Origin: Cynocephalus volans
Taxonomy: Eukaryota; Chordata; Mammalia; Dermoptera; Cynocephalidae
Direction: 5' to 3'
Assembly (NCBI RefSeq): GCF_027409185.1
Contig: NC_084464.1
Coordinates: 43,127,095 to 43,191,094, forward strand
Length of the DNA: 64,000 nt
Shown piece after piece: positions 46,549 to 59,715 of this stretch. The notes under the pieces were generated by a model that saw only the letters and a list, made by a program, of their open reading frames with translations, had not been told where the DNA came from and did no database searches. Positions within the stretch are counted from its first letter, which is position 1. Each line of letters starts with the position of its first letter. The position numbers were made by a program, and so were the translations under genes.

Positions 46549-49500
46549 GTGTTAATTACTACCCACTCTGGAGTTCTGCAAAAGATTTTCTTAAAACCAG
46601 GATTGGATGGGTTTTTGGGAGCACGACTGCTCTATACTGGAAGCATCATTTGTAACAGCTCTCAAAGGGGAGCTCCAGGCATTTTTCTGTTGCTGAGGGG
46701 CCCATTGTTTCCGCAAGAGGAGATAAAAGGATTCCGTGCCAGGCCTGTGGCTTCCTCTTGCTCAGTTTTGGTCTAAAACCCAAGCCTTCCACTTCTGGCC
46801 TGCTACTTGATGAGGAAGGGCTGGTCCTTTTGAGCCATCCTGACCTAAGGATTAAGTGCACGCTGGAATGTTAACAAGTGGCGGCTTACATGATGAGCCA
46901 GCTCATGTGGGTCATTAAAGTCTCATTCATCCTCATCCGTCATTGATGCATTGTGCGCTGACCTCTGCCCAAGAGGTGAAAGAGGCAAACCCACAGCTCT
47001 GGGTCAGTTTGCAAGTGTGAGTAAAGCCGAAAGTCATGAGTTATACAGTTGAGGTGTTCACATTTAATTCCACCAAAATGACACCATGAAACTAGAGCAT
47101 GGTGAAGGACACTGACAAGAGGGGACTGGAATGAAAACTTCCACCTGTACTTGACTCACGCGTGAATCACATTCACTCTTCGCCAGCAGAGGGAGGACCT
47201 TCTGGACTTCACTGTTGTCACAAACAAGTGAATTTCTGGTTATGTGGATTACAGAGAAAAACCAGACACTCTTGCTCTAGGTTGAGGATACTTTCCTCCC
47301 TCCAAACCAGTCTCCTAAGCACCAGCACAGAGTGCTCTTTAGCTTTCACACCCTCTTAACCTCTTGCAGGGACAAAAAACAAGAGATGGTTCAAAAGGCT
47401 CAAGGTACAGAAAGTAAAAGGAGACTTTGCATTCTCAAGCTTACCTTGCTAAATTTTTAACTTTTAAAACTTTTAACCAAAAAAGTTTAAAAAATAAGAA
47501 TTATCTCTGTTTCCACCTCTCCCACCAATGCCATTTATCTAAATGATATATTTTTTTTTTCCTACATGACTTCAACATTTTGGAAATTATATATCTGTAG
47601 TGGTGTCAGGATCTGAAGAAACTGATGACATAGGAAAAAGTCAGAGTTGATGAGATGGGCTGCACAGAGCTTGATAAAACACAAGCCACCAGGGTTAAGA
47701 GAGGAAAAGAGTTTTAAAAACAAACTGCTTTCTTTCTCCCTAGAAAAAGAGTTTCCTGCATCCATTAAGTCCATCCACCAGGGTGATTTATCATCCACAT
47801 GCCATGAACTGGAATGCACCATAAAGTGAACCCCAGCAGGGACTACAGCTGGTTCTAGAAAAGCAGACCCTCGTCAGCCTCAGCAGGACCGTGAAGCATA
47901 ATGGTTTCTCAGGCTTCCGCTCCCCTCCCCCAGTCTGGAGGCTTGGGACCAGCAGATAAGGAAGGTAGCTGGCCCTGGGCAGAAGCATGTCAAGGACACT
48001 CAGAAGGATACTCGTCTGTCCTATCTCCTTATTCTGTCTGGCTGTGGTTATTTCCTTGGGAAAATTGCCTTTACCTATCTACCAGGTTTTGTCATGAAAA
48101 CTACATGGGGGAGATACACACAACTCAGAGATGAGAGGTATTTATTAGGTCTGATCAAATCAATAATGCAAACACTTGTCTGTTTTTGTCTGGGTCACAT
48201 CTCTACATTCATTTATTTAACAAAATAGTTACTAAGTGCCGAACATGGACCAGACACTCTATGCCTTTCAGTCTGTCCATCTGAGTCTATGCTTGAGCTG
48301 AAAGACATGACTTTCTGGTCTCTCAGGAGGACTATGCCCAATCCCTCCCAACACCCAGGCCAAAGAATTACATCTGCAGGATGCAGCCAACCAGTCATTC
48401 AACAAGTATGTATGGAGCAGCTATCATGGGACAGGCTACCATAGCAAGCAACCGAGTCTCATCTTCACCATGGTGTGAAATGAGGAACAGAAGTCCAGAC
48501 CTGACCTCTGACTGAGAGCGCGCCTCTGCCTCTATGAGTCACAGAGGCATTTCTTTCACAGCAAAGGCCTGTAAATGATGCTTAAGATGGCTAAGACCAC
48601 AGACAAGGCCAGGGTATTGAATGCAACAGCTTCATGAGGTGTTCAGGACAAAAAGCAAAGAAGCAAAGACGTTTGAAGATTATTTGCTCACCTGCCACTA
48701 TTATCTGCATCACTATAAATTATGGAACTTTAGTGTTAAATAATGGAATTGAATTGTTAAATAATGGAATTTTATTATTATGGTACAGAATCAGAAACTC
48801 AGAATAATAAATTAAAATATATATTAGAATCCAGCTTAAGTCTGTGTTTCCAGGATTTATACAGCACCTATTATCATTCAGGCATTGTGGCTAAGATTGG
48901 ATAGGTTTCAAATTGCTTACCAGATAGTGCTCAAGACAGATGGGTGCACTAATCATCTTATATGGTATGACAAGTGACGTGATCCTCCCACAAGTGCACT
49001 GGGGCACCTAGAAACTAAAAAGACTAGACAGATTCATCCTCAGCTAGCCAGGTGCCCTCAGAGCAAGTCCCTTAACTTCTCAGAACCTCTTTTCCAATCT
49101 TCGAAATGAAAGCATTGGATTGATTAAATAAGTATCAAACTTCAAACTGGAGTTTCTCAAAATTATGTGATAAACCCTTTTAAAGAAAAGAGGTTTTTTT
49201 GAGAACTCCTAGTGTTGGCTTAAATTATTTTTATTATATTACTTAAATATATATAAAACAGAAAATGAAGTATAACTTCCTTAAGCTTATAGCTCTACTG
49301 TTCCAGTGAAGTTAGAAATAACAGCAATTTAATGTGACGCATGATTTTTGGGGGTTTTTGCTGGAGAATTCTTTGCTCCCAGCGCTAATATGGTACTGAT
49401 TGCTACAGCGTAGTTATGCAAAGCTCCTTTGTCACATGATGTCTTCCTTCTTTCATGGATTTCCCCTGTACAAACTCTCTCAAGACCTTCAGTCTCAGTC

Positions 49501-49819
49501 AGCTCTGAGATTATCAGAACTTCACCTAATGCAAACACACCATTTAAATTTTAAGTCCTTGTTCTGCTGTTTTATCCTGTACTCATTGTAAAGCCTAATC
49601 ATTTCTATTCGCTTTATGTTGGCTTTATATTGGCCATCAGTAAAATCCAAGAAATGCTTATGTTGTGGGGATTTTAAAGATTATCATCTAAAGGAAGCAC
49701 ACATGACAGAAACAGCTATTTGCTGTCTAACATCTACGCATACAACAAACTGCGAGTGTCATAGGAACATGACATGGTTTGGGGGCCACTACCATATTTT
49801 GTAGTTCAAGATCGTAGGA
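46549..49819. other. Gene-free interval
   Basis: No gene or clear repeat is recognised except L2-like words near 48190-48260 ('tacattcatttatttaacaaaatagttactaagtgcc'). A CTCF-core-like word, GCCAGCAGAGGGAGG, lies at 47182-47196. Confidence 0.4.
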
Positions 49820-49988
49820 GTGGTTAGGGAGGTATTTCCATTATTCTTTGAGGCTTCGTTTTTTTCTTCTGGGTATTTCTGCAGCATCTTCTCCTTGTCT
49901 TTTCTGCCTTCAATACTGTTCGGAGGCTGGATGCCCATGCATCTCTCTGTGGGTCCTCAAACACAGCAACCATGCCCTCCTTCCTTTC
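49820..49988 (-). repeat. Inverted repeat pair, left copy
   Basis: The reverse complement of this block matches 51358-51500: both carry 'gagggcatggtt', 'agatgcatgg', 'gagaagatgctgcagaaa.acccagaagaaaaa' and 'cctcaaagaataatggaaatac'. Probably two copies of one old dispersed element in opposite orientation. No protein was recognised. Confidence 0.7.
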
Positions 49989-51357
49989 CTTTATATTTGC
50001 AGAAGCTGAGTTTTGCACGGGTTGGCAATGTGCCCAGCTGAAAATACCCAATTTCCCAGTCTCCCTTGCAGCTGGTGTGGTGTGAGACACAGTCTGGATG
50101 GTGCAATGTAGGCAGAAGTCTCTGGGAATGGTACCCCTTTGAAATGAAAAGGCGGAGACTCATGAGGAGAAAGCCCTTTACCCCTTTCCCCTTCACTCTT
50201 CTTCCTGCCTGGGTTGTAGGTATGAGACCTGGAGGTGCAGTAACCCATGCTCAGTCCACAAGGAGACAAACTGGAGTGCAAAGGACTTCACGTGAAGAGT
50301 GGAGCAGAAGAAAGAAATCACCTGGATCCCTGATGGCATTACTGAGCCCTGAGCTCTTCCAGACCTTTTTACACAAGAAGAGCAGAGTGCTGCAGCTCAG
50401 CTGGGTGAGCTTCCATAATTCCAGCCCCCAGATGGGATCCTAACTGATACGACACATCCTTTTAAAATATCATGGAGAACATGTGGACTTTCGAAAAAAC
50501 ATCCACAGACCCATTTGAGAAGACACTGTAGCAGGTCCTTTCTAGTGCTAAGAATTTAAGAACATGTGACCTACACATAGCGGAGTGGAAGAATGATAAT
50601 AAAATGACTTCTCCACTTCTGCCCCCGTGGAGGCAGCAGGCAACAAAGGGAGAGTTTTGTGATTTGAGATACTAGCAAGAATATTGGTTTATTGCAGGAA
50701 AGAAGAGTGAGTCTCTTAGTTTACACTTGTCCAATTGGGAAAAGTCAGGTGTGTCTCTATAAAATCCTCCGCCTGCAGTTCATGCTGGGGTCTGGGGCTG
50801 TGCATTCATCAAAGGGCACTGGAGAGCAAAGGAATTCCAGAGCCTGTCTTGGCCTTCAAGGGGGGCAGAACTTTTGCAGTCTCAGCTCAGGCGTGGCTCG
50901 TGCAATAGACAAAGGAATCACTAGAACTACAAATTCCAGGTGAGGAAGTCTGTATAGTTGAGATTCTGCACCTTGATGACAACTTTGAGCAACTATAGAG
51001 TCTATGAAATCTTTGTAAATAGCATAACTCATATGACTCTTAGTCTAGAAACTTTAGCATGCAAGAAATATGAAAAATTTCTTTTTTCAATTAAGTTAAT
51101 TTCTGCTCTTGTCCTCCCAATGGGAAACTCAATTTCAGTCCTTTTTGCTACTCTCCAAAGATCCTGGAGTTGTCCACAAGATCCAGGCATAAGGGACACC
51201 TTTAAAGTCAACAGCAACTGACCTGCACTAATTACCCCCAAGATACCCATGTCCCTTTGTGACAGAAGTTCTATCAAAGGCACAGGGTCCTTGCTGCCAG
51301 CCTCCCACAATGTAGCCTTTTTCTCCAGAATGTGGCCTCCTCTGCAGGGAGCCACTG

Positions 51358-51500
51358 AGAAGGAGGGCATGGTTCCCGCATTTCAGGACCTACAGAAAGA
51401 TGCATGGATATCCGGTCTCTGGACAGGAGAAGATGCTGCAGAAACACCCAGAAGAAAAAGATGAAACCTCAAAGAATAATGGAAATACTTCCCTAAACAC
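51358..51500 (+). repeat. Inverted repeat pair, right copy
   Basis: Partner of 49820-49988. A short frame through it contains DLQKDAWISGLW, which compares with PQRDAWASSL from the other copy. This may reflect ancient coding or simply shared DNA. Confidence 0.7.
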
Positions 51501-52079
51501 TCCTGCGACCTTGAATTACAAGATCTGGTAGTTGGCTCCCAAACCATGTTATATTCATATGACACTTGTAGTTTGTGACATGCATCTATGCATGACATCT
51601 CTTTAGTGAATGTATACAGTTCATTCCATCTGAGTTCAGCTCCACTCAGCTAATTCTCCTTTGCTCTTTACAGTGTTTAAAGGACTTCTTCAGGTATTGT
51701 TAAGGAGTGGGACCAAATCCAAGTGAGCCCAAGTGGCACTGCTGTTACTACACAACCCAGATAGAGGAGACCAAGCAAGCACACCCCTACAGAATTGTGC
51801 CTGAACAGGATTTATGCTTTTTGGGTGCATCACCCCTCACAGAAATGTCTGTGAATGCATGTTCTGGTCCAGTTCCCCGTCTTTACAAACAAGAATGTTT
51901 GGTGAAGTTGTTCAGCAACAGTGATTCAACACTCTCTCTTCATAGGGTATTGCTTGATCCTTTAGTAAACACAGTTATTTCTCAAATCTATCTGAGACAT
52001 TTTTTGTGACTTATCTGAAAGCAGATGCCTCTCTTCAGCCTCTACATATCACCATACTTATTTCCTTTATGGAGCTCTT

Positions 52080-52430
52080 CACAAGCTCAACTTATGTTTA
52101 TTTATGCATTAATGTATTTGCTCACTGTCTGTGTCCTTCCACTGGAATGTCAGTTCCCTGAGAGCAGGGGTCTTGAGGGTAGTACGTGAGACAGAGTAGG
52201 TATTAAATAATCACATGCTTCATCGATCCTACAACGAGCGTTTTCTCCATTGTATTATTGTCTACAATGGAGTCTAAAATGGAGACGTGTCTTTCCGTGG
52301 ATGGCATGTCATGGTTTAGTTGGCAGCACGTTTTCTTTCTTAGTGGGACATAAGTAATGGTGTATCTTGCATTCAATGTCATCTTAGACTTGATGAAATA
52401 CATATTTTGGAATGAATGAATGAGTGCTTT
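52080..52430 (+). repeat. L2-like 3' end
   Basis: 'actggaatgtcagttccctgagagcaggggtcttgagggtagtacgtgagacagagtaggtattaaataatca', and near 52410 'ggaatgaatgaatgagtg'. Old LINE-2 text. Confidence 0.55.
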
Positions 52431-52734
52431 CTTTTGGTGCTATTTCTTCTGTTTTGGTCTTGTTAGAAACACAAAGAAATTAAGAATCTTTTGATGAGTG
52501 GCTAGTATGTGTTGAGAATTCTCTTGGGAACAGAGATGGCAGACTAACAGAAGTGGATGACATAGGCCTTGCCCTAAAGGTCAAAAAAATACAATAATTA
52601 CAGTGCAACTTGCTGTATGCTATAATATAGGAATGTGTTGGGGTGGAGCCTAGAGGAGGGACCTCAGCCTGCACAGATTCAGGAAAGCTTCCCAAGGGGT
52701 GGAGTAATTGACCTGAGACTTATGGCATATTTAT

Positions 52735-53419
52735 TTATTTATTTATTTGTTTGTTTATTTTTTATTTTTTATTTTTTTAAATTTTTTCGATATACATTGT
52801 GGCTGATTATTGCTCCCCATCACCAAAACCTCCCTCCCTTCTCCCTCCCCCCCTCCCGCCCAACAATGTCCTTTCTGTTTGCTTGTCGTATCAACTTCAA
52901 GTAATTGTGGTTGTTATATCTTCTCCCCCCCCCCCGGTTTTTGTGTGTGTGTGTGTGGGTGTGTGTGAATTTATATATTAATTTTTAGCTCCCACCAATA
53001 AGTGAGAACATGTGGTATTTCTCTTTCTGTGCCTGACTTGTTTCACTTAATATAATTCTCTCAAGGTCCATCCATGTTGTTGCAAATGGCAGTATTTCAT
53101 TCGTTTTTATAGCTGAGTAGTATTCCATTGTGTAGATGTACCACATTTTCCGTATCCACTCATCTGATGATGGGCATTTGGGCTGGTTCCAACTCTTGGC
53201 TATTGTAAAGAGTGCTGCGATGAACATTGGGAAACAGGTATACCTTCGACTTGATGATTTCCATTCCTCTGGGTATATTCCCAGCAGTGGGATAGCTGGG
53301 TCGTATGGTAGATCTATCTGCAACTGTTTGAGGAACCTCCATACCATTTTCCATAGAGGCTGCACCATTTTTCAGTCCCACCAACAATGTATGAGAGTTC
53401 CTTTTTCTCCGCAGCCTCG
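52735..53419 (-). mobile_element. Young 5'-truncated L1
   Basis: The minus strand encodes an ORF2p C-terminal piece ending at 52985 ([16 protein letters not shown] start, [23 protein letters not shown]). The sense strand starts GCGAGGCTGCGGAGAAAAAG near 53417, with a possible frame disruption at 53371 ('gactgaaaaatggtg'). A 3'UTR with CA and G-rich tracts and an A-rich tail follow. 16-bp duplication CTTATGGCATATTTAT at 52719-52734 and 53420-53435. Confidence 0.93.
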
Positions 53420-53484
53420 CTTATGGCATATTTATGGGCACTTGTGCTGCTTTCACATACATGGGTTTTCTTTTTTGTCAGCTC

Positions 53485-53640
53485 TGTGAGGTAGGAAAAT
53501 CATCCCACCTTGGAAATGCAAAGACTGAGGTTCAGAGAAGTTAAATAAACTGTCCCCAAATTACACTAATGGTAAGGGGCAGAAGAGGGCAGAAGGAAGC
53601 AGAGTTAAACTCAGGACTTCTGGCTCCAGGCTCATTCATT
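53485..53640 (-). repeat. MIR element
   Basis: 'aaagactgaggttcagagaagttaaataaactgtccccaaattacactaatgg', then 'ttaaactcaggacttctggctccagg', a MIR in reverse orientation. Confidence 0.65.
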
Positions 53641-56125
53641 TTTTATCTCATTTGAGTTGAATCTTTGGTGATGAGCTGCTCAGCACCCTGTTCATAAAAA
53701 TCATTCACAGACAGGAAAAGCTTTATCCCTCCATCTTCTCTTCTTTAGGCTTGCAACGACAGGCTCTTGGATCGTTCCTCTAATCTCTTTCAGGTTTTGA
53801 GCCAAGCAAGAAAAACCAGACACAGTCCCCATTCTTGGGGAGTTCCCAGTCTGAAAATGAGTTACAGACACAGAAAAAACATCCTCTGTGTACAATGGAC
53901 AGTAGGGAGCATGTTGTCAGTTTTGACATTTATGCATTTATTTGCCTTTGCTAGTGAGTTCTACTTTGAAAAAATATTTGCAATATCTCAGGCCTCACCC
54001 CCAAAAGAATTTGAAGACTGGACGCAAGCAGAGGCATTCTATTTTTAACTCAGGACTCTGCCCAGAGTTTTTGAAACAGCAGCCCTGAATCAAGTTGGCT
54101 TTAAGATATTTGTGATTTTCTCTACCCAGGAGTTTTTCAGCTTCTATGCTCTACATATGAGGAAAGGTGGCATGTGGTGATACATTTAATCATCCATCAT
54201 GTTTTTACTGAAGACACATAAGCTGATTACTATGCATGCTCCGAAGACACAATGGAAACCCATATAAACAGCTTCTGCCTTCAAGATGCCTGGATATTGC
54301 TGTCATGCGAAATGTCTCAATGTTTCATCCTCTCTTTGGGGACCTTTAAAAAATTCATGGAGCTTTCAACAGTGATATTTACCACCAGCAATGTAATCAA
54401 AAGGGGCAGCAAGCACAGTGAGCTACAGACATGCCACAGAGCAGAGGAATTTTCTCTTTTGCTGAGACCACAATAGACCCATTCTTCCTTGTTTTAATTA
54501 GTATTCACTGCTTGTGTTTAGCTGCTTGCAGTTGATACCCAATTTGTGAACTGAGCTGAGGAACAATGCAGTGTTGGATATTGGATCACAGAGGTTGCAA
54601 ATATTTTAAGAAGCAGAACTCACTAGTAAAGTAAAATACCATAAATGTCACAACTGATGAAACTGACCATTAGAAAAATCTGGATATGGTAAAATTGTAA
54701 AATTGGTGTGGATGAAGATTTGATAAGAATGCACATTAAGCACGCAAAAAGACATAATGAGGGGAAATGCAGTGACTATCAAAGCAACTGTGCAAACAGT
54801 ATCCATGGCAACAAATGGCTTGGTCAGTAGAGAGGCTCCCCAGACTGCCTGTATCTTCCTGACGAAATGTCTAGAGGAGCCCCTTAGCGGCAATGACTGG
54901 GAAGTGGCCCTCTGACAGATATGCCTCTCCTGGAAGTTGATGGCCTGTCTCTGAGTGCCTGGGGTGGGGGTGGGGGTGCGGAGTTGACTTGCATTGCATC
55001 TCAGAGTGTCACCTCCAAGCTCCCCCCTTGTCTTGAGCTTGTGGCACTGAGGCACAGCCTGGTACTACCAGTCCTCACTAGCTCTAAGATTCCATTTGCT
55101 GGGAAACATACCATTATTTCATGCTTTATTAAGAGAAAAATGCAGTCAGTTTAACTATGACATGCCACTGATTGTAAGATGTCTCCCCAGTTGAGCGATG
55201 TTAAATGTGAAGATAGGATAAGTGACTTTTAATGAACCGCTTAACATTTCTGGATGTTTGTTTTCTCACTTATCAACTAAACAAAAACCATTCATTCATT
55301 CATTCTGTGCGTATTTATTAAGTGCCAATTCTGGGGCAGGCACTGACTTCAACACTGAGGATACAATGGTTAGCCGGTACCCTGCCTTTATGGGACTTTT
55401 GTTCTAGTGACTAGGATTTCTGATAATCTTTGCCACTCTAACACTCTCTGAGTCGGTGATCCTGTGACCCTGAATGAGTAACAGAGTGAAAACAGACACC
55501 AGATAAGAAGTTAGAAAACCTGAGTTCTAATTTAGTTCTGTCCCTTAATAGAGTGTTTAATCTGTCTTAGTCTTATTTTATCCATTTATTAGGTGGATAT
55601 TATTCATTTATTGCCTATCATGGTCAAATCTAGAAATAGTTATATTTTTCTCAGAGCACAGTCCTTAAACAATATGCAAACAATCAAAACAGAAGACTAG
55701 ATATTGAAACAGTGTTCATGGCAACCAATGGTTCTATCTTTCTTTCTGCCCTGGGATCAAGAAAGTTCCAGATTTTTCTTGTCACCTTCAGGTGTTAAGC
55801 AGTATCATTTTATGCGTATAATTGTCTAGTCCAGAATAAAATCAAATCTCTTTTCTATTGTTCAGTACAGAGTTCCACACCCTGCAGTGATTGTTCAAGC
55901 AGCAGGCCTTGGGAGCTTGGAATCTGAGACCCAAAACATGGCTCGAAATATATGCAGGCCTGAATGTCCCTTCAGGCTGTGCCCTGACCTGGTCTGATGT
56001 AGGTCATCATAGACTGGTCTACGGATGTTCAACGAAGTCTATCATTGAAGACTAAACAACTTATTCTTGATTCAAGATGAGTACATGCTGCTAGAGGTCC
56101 TCACTGAAGCCGTCCGATAGGTGTG
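53641..56125. other. Gene-free interval
   Basis: No gene is recognised. It includes old-repeat text near 55290-55400 ('ttcattcattcattctgtgcgtatttattaagtgccaattctggggcaggcactg', MIR/L2-like) and a GGGGTGGGGGTGGGGGTG run at 54960-54977. Confidence 0.4.
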
Positions 56126-56127
56126 TG

Positions 56128-56260
56128 CTGTCCAATATAGTAGCCATTCACCACATGTAGCAACTCACCACTTGAAATGTGGCTAGTCCGAATTCAGATG
56201 TGCTCTTAAGTGTAAAGTACACATGGAATTTCAAATATTTAGTACAAAAAATATATCGCA
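56128..56260. repeat. MER5-like DNA transposon fragment
   Basis: 'tgctgtccaatatagtagccattcaccacatgtagc', then 'cacttgaaatgtggctagtccgaattcagatgtgct', matching the general pattern of small hAT-derived mammalian elements. Terminal repeats are not clearly preserved. Confidence 0.5.
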
Positions 56261-56359
56261 CTAATCATTTTTATATTGATTATATTTTGGACATGTTGGA
56301 TTAAATAAAATGAGTATATTATTAAAATTAATTTCACCTGTTAATTTTTATCTTTTTAG

Positions 56360-56945
56360 TGTGTGTGATGGTTTATTTTAGGTGTCAGTGTGATTGGATT
56401 AAGGAATACCTAGAGAACTGGTAAAGCACTATTTTTGGGTGTGTCTGTGAGGGTGTTTCCAGAGGAGATTGAACTAAATAAGGAAGATCCACCCTCAATG
56501 TGGGCAGGCACCATCCAATCAGGTGGGGTCTGAATGGAACAAAAAAGAGAGGAAAGGTGAATTGGTCTCTCTCTCTCCCTCTCCTGAAGCTGGCATACAC
56601 TCTTCTTCTCCTGCCCTTGGACATCAGAACTCCAGGCTCTCTGGTCTTCGGATTCCAGCACTTACACTTGCAGTCCCCCCAAGTTCTCAGGCCTTCAGGC
56701 TTGGACTGAGCCATGTGACCGACATCCCAGAGTCTCCAGCTTGCAGACAGCCTATCATGGTACTTCTCAGCCTCCTTAATTGTATGAGCTAATTTGCCTA
56801 ATAAATCCCCTGTCATATATCAATCCTCAAAAAGTTTGTGGATTTATACTATCTTTTAATCCTATTTTTCCATGAACTTTTTGAAGTACCTTCATATATC
56901 TTATTGGTTCTGTCTCTCTGGAGAACCCTGACTAATACAATGTGA
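56360..56945 (+). repeat. Dispersed mammalian repeat, sense copy of an inverted pair
   Basis: Runs from 'gtgtgatggtttattttaggtgtcagtgtga' to 'ttggttctgtctctctggagaaccctgactaataca'. I recognise it as a common mammalian repeat but cannot name the family with certainty. The 143-codon minus-strand frame across it is repeat-derived. Confidence 0.7.
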
Positions 56946-57406
56946 TGACTAGAACATTTTAAATTACATGTAGCTTGTATTATAATTCTATTGGACATAG
57001 AGCACTATCACAAGTCATAAAGCTTTGAGGTCACAGGCCATATGTTGGATGTTTCTCCTTCAGAGAGTGGCTCATTCTCATTTTTAGTCATCCTAAAGAA
57101 GACAGATCCTGGTAGGTGGGCCAGAAGATGAATTGACCATAGCAGGGATAGAGTTGAGAGCTTGTATTTTGAGTTGTAAATGCACACTCAAAGGTACCAC
57201 CAATCATGGGGAGGCAAGCTAGCCCCTAAAATTTAGAGGGGGCTGAAGGTGAGGCAGAGAAGCATCCAGTAGGAAATCCCAGGTAGGGTGGGGGTTGGGC
57301 CTGGGAAATCTGAAAGCAGCTATATCTAATTTCCAATTCTAAGTGTTTCTGGAATTCTCTTCCTTTATCCCTAACTCTTTAGTGTGGTATTATTAAATGT
57401 GAGCTG

Positions 57407-57453
57407 AGGGCAGCTGTGGGGAGCTGAGGGCAGCTGTGGGGAGCTGAGGGCAG
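57407..57453 (+). repeat. 20-bp tandem repeat
   Basis: GAGCTGAGGGCAGCTGTGGG occurs twice in tandem, followed by a partial third copy (GAGCTGAGGGCAG). Confidence 0.9.
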
Positions 57454-57947
57454 AGTCTGTGCCACACCTGGGCTGCCCACTGGCCATCACTTCCTCCCCG
57501 TCAGGTCTCAACAGCAGCCTATGGTCCAGCTTGCTGCAGGTTCTGCTCTTCTCCCTGTACCTCATTTACCCTTGGACACAGCGATCTCCTTTCTGGGAAT
57601 CTGTCCAATTCTCAATGGTGGAAAAAGCTTCATAAACAAAATGTTCATTACAACTTCCTATCTTAACAAAATACTGGAAGAGGCAGAAACACTAACAAGG
57701 AAAACTATAAATTATGAACTACGTACTTCACACACTAGTGGGGAGCCACTTAAGTGACATTTGTTAAAACTTCGTATTAGCAAGGGAGATGATAGTGTCA
57801 TAACAACAAGTTCTTTATAAGTAATAACGGAACACAATTATATATGTGATTGGTGATAATAATATACAACCCCTCCAAAAAAAAAAGGGGCCCTTAAAAT
57901 AACCACCCAGCTATAGAAAAAAAAGTCTTAAAAAATGGAACCATGAC

Positions 57948-58442
57948 TGTATTAATCAGGGTTCTTCAGAGAAACAGAACTAAAAGAATTTATATATATA
58001 TAAAAATAAATTTTATATATATAAAAATAAATATATATATTTAACATATATAAATAAAAAATACTTTATATATATAATAGAGAGAGAGATTTTAAGGAAT
58101 TGGCTCACATGATTGTGGAGACAGGCAAGTCCAAAATTTGCAGGGTCAACCCGTCGGCCAGAGACCCAGGGAAAAGATGATGTTGCAGTTTGAGTCTGGA
58201 AGCAGAATTCCCTCTTCTTCAGGGGAGATCAGTATTTTTTCTGTTCAGGCCTTCAACTGATTGAATGAGGCTTACTCACACGAGGGAGGGCAATCTGCTT
58301 TACTCAAAGTCCATCAATTTAAAAGTTAATCTAATCTTTAAAAATATCTTCATAGAAACATTGCTAGACATTTTGTAATGTTTGACCAAATCTAGGTACC
58401 ATGGCTTGGCAAAGTTGACACATTCAATTAACCTTTACAATG
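57948..58442 (-). repeat. Dispersed mammalian repeat, antisense copy of an inverted pair
   Basis: Starts 'tattaatcagggttcttcagagaaacagaac', the complement of the end of the copy at 56360. A TATATA/AAATAA microsatellite follows (57990-58080), then 'ggcaatctgctttactcaaagtcc' and 'gttgacacattcaattaac'. Confidence 0.7.
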
Positions 58443-59516
58443 ACTTAGGGTTTAATACTTTCTAATTTACTTTCAAAATACTTTTCTGTGTTTTCCAAAA
58501 TACATACGATAACAACGATTTACTTTGATGATGAAAAAGGCCTATAGACACATTTCAAAACACAGCTTCCTCGGGGAAGCCCCAGAGTCTCAGGGGCTGG
58601 ATGCTTTTCTGGGGCTCCCAATGCCCCCTTTGACAGTTCCCATAGTTCTTCTCACCTCTGTTTTCTATCATTATTATCTCTGCCCAGAGCGTATCTTCCT
58701 CTGCTAAATGTCAAACTCTAGAGGTCAGCTACCAAGTCTTATTGCTTCTTGTCTCTCCCTCAAGCATGGGAAACTCTTTTCTTAATAAGTAATTGTTGAG
58801 TTGAATCAAATTAAGAACTTCAAATGTTATCTTCTATGGAAAACAATCTTCAAAGGAATTTTATGAAATGGGATTTTAGAAAATGAGAGAAGGAAGATGC
58901 AGAGAAACCTGCCTAATGGCGCTAACTTCATCCCTGGGTCATACGCTGATCCTAAGGAACGCCCTTCTGAGAGGAGCAGTCCATACGTGAGTGGAGGGGG
59001 CTCATGTTGTTCTAGTTGCTTTGCAAAAATCAACTTGATAAGATTTTCCTGCCTCTGTTGAAACTGCCTAAAAATTATCAATGCTATACTTTATTTGATT
59101 TTCTCTAACTTTTTTGCAATTCCTTTCAGTTCTACTTTATTACACATGCTTTAACATCCCTTTTTACTTCTTATCTTGCTTAATGTAATATTAGTGATAT
59201 CTACTTTGTTTATTTCTGATAAGTTTCCATAAGTGGATGAAATTTTTGTAAACTAAATTCATCTTGCTTTTATTTCCCATGTAAGTTTGGAAATAATTTT
59301 TCAAAGATGAAAAATGCTGCTCTCAAGACACAATTAAAATTTTAGTTTAACTCTGCTACACTATTCACCATTTTCGCAATGTGATACTTTGTCGTCACTG
59401 AAGTCACCACTAAAGAAAACCTTCACCAGATGTGTTCCCTGGACTTTGGACTTCCTAGCCTCTGAAACTGTAAGCAATAAATTTTGTTTTCATCCAAAAA
59501 AAAAAAATTTTAGTTT
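58443..59516. other. Gene-free interval
   Basis: AT-rich, no gene. 59400-59500 resembles the end of a MaLR-type LTR ('ggactttggacttcctagcctctgaaactgtaagcaataaattt'). Confidence 0.4.
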
Positions 59517-59528
59517 AAAATAATGTCA

Positions 59529-59703
59529 GGGCCGGTCCGTGGCTCACTTGGGAGAGTGTGGTGCTGATAACACCAAGGCCACGGGTTCGGATCCTGTATA
59601 GGGATGGCCAGTTGGCTCACTGTCTGAGCATGGTGCTGACAACACCAAGTCAAGGGTTAAGATCCTTACCAGTCATCTTTTTAAAAATAATAAATAAATA
59701 AAT
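59529..59703 (+). repeat. Dimeric tRNA-derived SINE
   Basis: GGGCCGGTCCGTGGCTCACT, then TGGTGCTGATAACACCAAGG, GGTTCGGATCCTGTATAGGG, and a second half with TGGTGCTGACAACACCAAGT, then a TAAA-rich tail. 12-bp duplication AAAATAATGTCA at 59517-59528 and 59704-59715. Best-preserved dimer in the window. Confidence 0.93.
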
Positions 59704-59715
59704 AAAATAATGTCA

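Noticed and set aside
56385-56816. 143-codon minus-strand frame
   Set aside because: Lies entirely within a common dispersed repeat that has an inverted partner at 57948.
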